Shown: one piece after another, positions 5,046 through 8,651 of the stretch | Layout of the letters: every line of letters starts with the position of its first letter | Position numbering within the stretch: the stretch's first letter is position 1 | Source: Candidatus Methanomethylophilaceae archaeon | Lineage (GTDB): Archaea > Thermoplasmatota > Thermoplasmata > Methanomassiliicoccales > Methanomethylophilaceae | Assembly (NCBI GenBank): GCA_007116915.1 | Contig: SKHQ01000096.1 | Span: 1-8,651 of the forward strand | Direction: 5' to 3' | Length of the DNA: 8,651 nt | Made by a program: the position numbers and the translations under genes | The notes under the pieces: generated by a model | The model's database searches: none | What the model was told of the DNA's origin: nothing | Seen by the model: the letters and a program-made list of their open reading frames with translations, nothing else

Positions 5046-6164
5046 ATGGACACCGCAGACCTCTTTCCACCCATCGACCTCGACTGGCAGACTAAGTCGA
5101 GAAGGCGTTATGCCGCTGCCGTCCTAGGCGGGGAGGCGGACCGGATCCCGGTGGACCCGATGATGCTTTCCCACTCCACCGTGGCCTGCGGCTTCACGAT
5201 ACGCGATTTTTATGAGAAGCCCGAACTAGGAGCCCACTGCCTGGGCTATGTGCAGCAGCTCTACGACCTGTTGCCGGTGACCAAGTACTATTTCGCCCAT
5301 CCTTGGATGCCTGAGCTGGGCATCCGTCTCAAATTCATGGATTATACGCCTCCAGTGCCGGAGAACATCGTCGTCGAGGAACCGGAGGACGTGGACCTCC
5401 TCGAGGTCCCCGATGCGGAGGCCATCCAGAAAGGATTCACTTTCACCCAGTTGAGCAGGGCTTACGACTACATCAAAGAGAAACTCCCCACAATGTTCGT
5501 CCCCATCTCACCCTGTCCTGAACCCGAGGGGTCCGGGGCGGGACTGTGCGGCATCGAACAGTTTTTGATGTGGACGATGACAGATATGGACTTGGCGTTG
5601 AAGCTGGTCCGTAAATACACCGACACCGCCGTGTCGGGCGCCGAGGCTTTGGCGAAGCGGTACGGAATGGCTCTACTGACCACAGGCGCGGTCCTGGCCA
5701 ACAGCGATATAATGCCTCCGGAGACCATCGATAAGATCGCTGCTGACAACTTAGAGTATCTTGTGAAACAGGCCCTCACCCGCGGAGCGGGGCCGCAGGT
5801 CTTCTATCATTTCTGCGGCAACCACGACAATGACTACCATCTTTTCATCAACAAGTTAATCTACTCGCCGCTGACCATAGTCCACATGGGATACAAGGGA
5901 AGGGAGGTCTTTCCCGCCGAACTCCTGAAGGAGGCGTTCGGTGACAAAGCGACCATCATGCCCTCGGTGGATACGAAACGATTCATAGTCTCCAATCCCA
6001 AGGCCATATACGATGAGGCCGCGAGGCAGATCGTCGGTGGTCGTGACAGCCCCAAGGGATTCATCATCGGTACCAGCTGCGAGGTGCCCCCCTTCTCCCC
6101 GCCCGGCAACATACTGGCCATGGTGAGGGCGGCCAAGGACCACGGCACCTACGGGACCTGGTGA
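5046..6164 (+). CDS. URO-D family methyltransferase, MtaA/MtbA/CmuA-like
   Basis: A 372-residue cytoplasmic protein of the uroporphyrinogen decarboxylase fold. The zinc-site pattern of corrinoid methyltransferases is present: His255-x-Cys257 in YHFCGNHDN, and Cys345 in IGTSCEVPPFSPPGNI near the C-terminus, where the family has G-C-x-x-P-x-x-(S/T)-P-x-x-N. True UroD enzymes lack these Cys ligands. By family knowledge such proteins bind a thiol such as coenzyme M on zinc and move a methyl group between it and a methylcorrinoid protein, as MtaA and MtbA do in methylotrophic methanogenesis. RIPVDPMM near residue 33 fits the family's N-terminal strand. The specific substrate cannot be called, and no corrinoid-binding protein or MtaB/MttB-type partner is in view. 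Placement divergent from cobQ fits a corrinoid theme. The ATG at 5046 follows a TATA box by about 26 bases and no ribosome site, so translation is probably leaderless. Confidence 0.85.
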   Translation: MDTADLFPPIDLDWQTKSRRRYAAAVLGGEADRIPVDPMMLSHSTVACGFTIRDFYEKPELGAHCLGYVQQLYDLLPVTKYYFAHPWMPELGIRLKFMDYTPPVPENIVVEEPEDVDLLEVPDAEAIQKGFTFTQLSRAYDYIKEKLPTMFVPISPCPEPEGSGAGLCGIEQFLMWTMTDMDLALKLVRKYTDTAVSGAEALAKRYGMALLTTGAVLANSDIMPPETIDKIAADNLEYLVKQALTRGAGPQVFYHFCGNHDNDYHLFINKLIYSPLTIVHMGYKGREVFPAELLKEAFGDKATIMPSVDTKRFIVSNPKAIYDEAARQIVGGRDSPKGFIIGTSCEVPPFSPPGNILAMVRAAKDHGTYGTW

Positions 6165-6172
6165 GGCAAAAC

Positions 6173-6181
6173 ATTTTATTC
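6173..6181 (+). promoter_or_regulatory. TATA-like element before the DUF3784-like gene
   Basis: AAAACATTTTATTC lies about ten bases after the preceding stop. Its AT core, centred near 6177, predicts a transcript start near 6203 and a leader of about 16 bases that includes the GGTGG ribosome site before the ATG at 6219. Confidence 0.45.
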
Positions 6182-6218
6182 ATGATATCATATTGAAGAA
6201 TTAAAGAACGGTGGCTCT

Positions 6219-6515
6219 ATGGATGTCCTATCGATAATAACCCTCATTCTCGGTTTCTCAATGCTGCTGATAGGCCTCGCGATCTGGATCGGTAAGAAAC
6301 CCGAGGTGATAGCCGGTTACGACCCGGACAAATGCGCCGACCCGGAGAAGTTGGCGACCACAGTGGGCATAGGGCTCACATTGATGGGCTTCGCTTCCAT
6401 GGCTTTAGGTCTGGCAGGGGCTTTGTTCAACGTATCGGCCGCTCCGATGATCGGCCTCGTCATCGTACCGGTGGTCGGAGTTGTCGTCTTGGTTTTCCTG
6501 ACACGCGGTCTATGA
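6219..6515 (+). CDS. Small three-helix membrane protein, DUF3784-like
   Basis: A 98-residue hydrophobic protein with helices at about 3-24, 46-69 and 73-95. The loop after the first helix reads GKKPEVIAGYDPDKCADPEKLATTVG. The I-A-G-Y-(D/N) motif followed by a short charged stretch and a second helix is typical of what I recall for DUF3784 membrane proteins, whose function is unknown. The ATG at 6219 has GGTGG (6210-6214) four bases upstream. It has its own TATA-like element, and the 76-base gap after it contains another, so it is probably transcribed alone and not with the ABC genes. No signal peptide distinct from helix 1 is seen. The family assignment rests on the loop motif only. Confidence 0.7.
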   Translation: MDVLSIITLILGFSMLLIGLAIWIGKKPEVIAGYDPDKCADPEKLATTVGIGLTLMGFASMALGLAGALFNVSAAPMIGLVIVPVVGVVVLVFLTRGL

Positions 6516-6546
6516 GCGGTCTTTGTTAATTGCCGTTAAGGATAAT

Positions 6547-6565
6547 CTAATAAACACATAATATT
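6547..6565 (+). promoter_or_regulatory. TATA region of the ABC transporter operon
   Basis: Two overlapping AT elements, CTAATAAAC (6547-6555) and ATAATATT (6558-6565), lie upstream of the ATPase gene. The first predicts a transcript start near 6577, just before the ribosome site GGAGGT (6580-6585). The second would start inside that site. The first is therefore the better candidate. Confidence 0.45.
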
Positions 6566-6591
6566 CTTGCAAAAAAAACGGAGGTCCGCCT

Positions 6592-7269
6592 ATGGCTCTA
6601 GTGGAATTGGATTCTGTGGACAAGGGTTACTACTCCAGTGGGGAGGTGACCGAGGTCCTGAAAGGTCTTGACCTCAGTGCAGACAGAGGGGAGATGCTCG
6701 TCATAATGGGGCCCTCCGGCAGCGGCAAGACCACACTGCTCAACCTTCTCGGCGGCATCGATGTGCCGAACGGTGGAAGGGTCACGATCGACGGGGAGGA
6801 CATCTCCGGATACAACGCCACCAAACTGAGCGATTTCCGCAGACGCAAGGTGGGATTCATATTCCAATTCTACAACCTCATACCTACGCTCACCGCCAAG
6901 GAGAACGTGGAACTGTCTTTGGAGACCGTCTCCAAAGACCGGGCCGCCAACTCCGCCAAGGCGAAGAAGTACCTGGACCTAGTGGGTCTGGGTGACAAGA
7001 TGAGGAACTTCCCCCAGGAGCTCTCGGGCGGCGAGCAGCAGAGGGTTGCGATCGCTCGTGCTTTGGCGAAGGAACCGGTCCTGATCCTGGCGGATGAGCC
7101 CACCGGCAACCTCGATGGAAAGAGGGAGGCTTCCATAATGGAGTTGATGAAGGAGCTCCAGGCGGAACTGGGTATGACCTTCTTCATCGTCACCCACAAC
7201 CACAACATCAAAAAATTTGCTGACCGTGTCCTTGAACTGGACGACGGCAGGCTGCAGCGCGGTGTTTGA
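6592..7269 (+). CDS. ABC transporter ATP-binding protein, LolD/MacB type
   Basis: A 225-residue nucleotide-binding subunit that hydrolyses ATP on the inner face of the membrane for the FtsX-type permease encoded next. Walker A GPSGSGKTT is at 40-48, the Q-loop glutamine at 92 in FIFQFYNLIPTLTAKENV, the signature LSGGEQQR at 144-151, Walker B VLILADEP at 163-170 with the catalytic Glu169, and the switch His at 202 in VTHNHN. The FQ-x-x-(N)LIP-x-LTA-x-ENV stretch is characteristic of the LolD/MacB/FtsE (type VII) group. The length is normal. The ATG at 6592 follows GGAGGT with a six-base spacer. The stop TGA is separated from the permease ATG by a single base, so the two are co-translated. The transported substrate is not shown by this subunit. 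Such pairs in archaea, which lack an outer membrane, probably do mechanotransmission or export of peptides or lipids (inference). Confidence 0.95.
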   Translation: MALVELDSVDKGYYSSGEVTEVLKGLDLSADRGEMLVIMGPSGSGKTTLLNLLGGIDVPNGGRVTIDGEDISGYNATKLSDFRRRKVGFIFQFYNLIPTLTAKENVELSLETVSKDRAANSAKAKKYLDLVGLGDKMRNFPQELSGGEQQRVAIARALAKEPVLILADEPTGNLDGKREASIMELMKELQAELGMTFFIVTHNHNIKKFADRVLELDDGRLQRGV

Positions 7270-7270
7270 G

Positions 7271-8651
7271 ATGAGGACACTGACCCTGTCGGTGGTCCGT
7301 AAGAACCGCCAGATGAAATGGAGGGTGATCGGCATCTCACTGCTCATGGCATGGGCGGTGGGGATGTTCGCCATGGGCTTCTACGGGGCGGAGGTATTCG
7401 ATGCCAGTGTCGATGCCCAGGTGGAGTCCACCAACTTCCCGGATGTCTTCATCAACCTTGACGACTTCGTCGATGAGGCCTCGCTCACCACCAAATTGGA
7501 TGATATGAAGGCCAACGGGACCATAGACGAGTACCAGCTGAGGCTGGTCCTGCAGGGGCATTACTGGCATGATGGCATCCGTTATCCTGCCTACATCATC
7601 GGATTGGAGGACCTCTCCGATCAATCGATCAACATAATCAAACCCAAGGAAGGAATAATGCAGCCCGCTGCCGGAGAGGCGGTCGCACAGACCGGTATGG
7701 GGGATGAGGGTCTGGTCCTGGGCAGTGAGGCCAATCTGACCATACTCGGTCAGAGCTTTCCGCTGGAGATAGTGGGCACGGGAACCAGCTCCGAGTTCCT
7801 GATGACCGGTACGGTGAGCATGGGCGGTTTCAGCATCCCGGGCGGAGTGGCCATAGTCTTCACGCCCCTCGACCACCTCCAGACCTTGGAGGTCAACGGA
7901 ATGCCCATCGGACCGATCGTGAACAGTGTCGCCTTCCTATCCGATGACGTTAACGCGGCCATAACTGAGCTCAACGTTTACTTCGAGACACTGCCGGGGG
8001 ACCTTGCTGCCGATGTGATACTACAGTCATCCCATCCTTCGGTGACCTTCCTGCGCGCCGGTGCCGATGAGTTCCGCTACATAATGCCAGTTATGTCGGT
8101 GCTGTTCCTGACCGTAGGAGCGGTGGCCATACTCATGGTGTTCCAGAGGATGGTGCAGAACGATTCCCGTTTCATCGGCGTTCTTATGTCCATGGGCTAC
8201 ACCAACCGTGAGATAATGAAGGGGTATCTCGGCTTCGGGCTGGTCATCGGCACCATAGCCGCAATATTGGGAGCGTTGCTAGGCTATTTCATCACCGTCG
8301 GGCTACTCGACATCTATGCCCAGTTCTTCGGTGACATAGAATTCGTACTGCCCGCGGTTTACTACCCGTTCCTGATGGGGGCGGCAATAGCCTACACCTT
8401 CGTCCTGTTGGCGATGTTGCTCCCTCTGTCGCAGCTGCGCAAACTGACACCGCGTGAGGCTTTGGAGTATCACAAGGACAACAGGGTCTTCGTCACCTCC
8501 CGGAGGGTGGGGAGGAGCAGGCTGTCCGTAATGGGCGTCCGCAACGCCTTCCGTGTCCCGCGTCAGACCTTCGCCACGATGATCGCCATCGGCCTGGCTG
8601 TGGGTGTTGCCGGATCATGGCTGGTACTGGCCGATTCCTCCTTGACTTACA
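7271..8651 (+). CDS. FtsX-family ABC permease, 3' end beyond window
   Basis: An open frame of 460 codons starts ATG AGG ACA at 7271 and runs to the window end without a stop. One helix at about 16-42 is followed by a large extracytoplasmic domain (about 43-265), then three helices of an FtsX domain (about 268-292, 316-347 and 364-388). A cytoplasmic link reading TPREAL-EY, typical for this family, follows. A new segment then begins SVMGVRNAFRVPRQTFATMI (about 419-438) and enters another helix. This points to a two-repeat permease in which the second FtsX block is mostly outside the window. With the ATPase one base upstream it forms a MacB/LolCDE-like transporter (type VII). No Shine-Dalgarno stands out, so translation is likely coupled to the ATPase stop. 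The extracytoplasmic part shows no motif I can tie to a substrate. Confidence 0.9.
   Translation, partial: MRTLTLSVVRKNRQMKWRVIGISLLMAWAVGMFAMGFYGAEVFDASVDAQVESTNFPDVFINLDDFVDEASLTTKLDDMKANGTIDEYQLRLVLQGHYWHDGIRYPAYIIGLEDLSDQSINIIKPKEGIMQPAAGEAVAQTGMGDEGLVLGSEANLTILGQSFPLEIVGTGTSSEFLMTGTVSMGGFSIPGGVAIVFTPLDHLQTLEVNGMPIGPIVNSVAFLSDDVNAAITELNVYFETLPGDLAADVILQSSHPSVTFLRAGADEFRYIMPVMSVLFLTVGAVAILMVFQRMVQNDSRFIGVLMSMGYTNREIMKGYLGFGLVIGTIAAILGALLGYFITVGLLDIYAQFFGDIEFVLPAVYYPFLMGAAIAYTFVLLAMLLPLSQLRKLTPREALEYHKDNRVFVTSRRVGRSRLSVMGVRNAFRVPRQTFATMIAIGLAVGVAGSWLVLADSSLTY

Noticed and set aside
1..8651. CRISPR arrays, insertion sequences, transposase or phage genes
   Set aside because: I saw no regularly spaced direct repeats, terminal inverted repeats with target duplications, or recombinase-like proteins; gene style is uniform across the window.

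Overview
The window looks like a piece of a methanogenic archaeal chromosome, most likely from the Methanomassiliicoccales (Thermoplasmata), with mid-50s GC by eye. This is inferred from gene content and not from a database search. The supporting signs are BRE/TATA-type promoters about 26 bases before starts, one apparently leaderless gene, a SAMP/ThiS-like protein ending in Gly-Gly, a sodium:solute symporter with its archaeal-type microprotein partner, a URO-D-family methyltransferase of the MtaA/MtbA/CmuA type, and corrinoid biosynthesis genes.

Layout. At 1-73 (minus) is a tRNA-Ser(CGA) whose 3' end is cut by the window edge. At 143-1814 (minus) is a two-gene unit: a 39-residue symporter accessory protein overlapping the start of a 12-13 TM sodium:solute symporter. 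At 1815-2125 is a gap without a recognised gene. It holds a possible 35-codon ORF, dense inverted repeats that could fold as RNA, and the strong TATA box of the next gene. At 2126-2326 (plus) is a small ubiquitin-like/sulfur-carrier protein whose stop overlaps, tail to tail, the minus-strand operon that follows.

At 2315-4944 (minus) are two overlapping cobQ-type genes. The first is a full cobyric acid synthase carrying an extra N-terminal Cys-rich domain. The second is a paralogue that has the ATP-dependent amidoligase domain but no glutaminase domain. Divergent from it, at 5046-6164 (plus), is a URO-D-family corrinoid/coenzyme M methyltransferase-like protein with a His-x-Cys...Cys zinc site and no visible 5' leader. 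At 6219-6515 (plus) is a small three-helix DUF3784-like membrane protein. At 6592-8651 (plus) is a LolD/MacB-type ABC ATPase followed one base later by an FtsX-family permease that runs off the window.

How the parts fit. The centre (2.3-6.2 kb) reads as corrinoid metabolism: CobQ amidates the corrin ring side chains, and the adjacent URO-D protein is of the kind that uses a methylated corrinoid protein as substrate. The symporter pair and the ABC transporter are separate membrane transport units. The most unusual items are the glutaminase-less CobQ paralogue translationally coupled to a Cys-rich-fused CobQ, and the structured gap at 1.88-2.05 kb.
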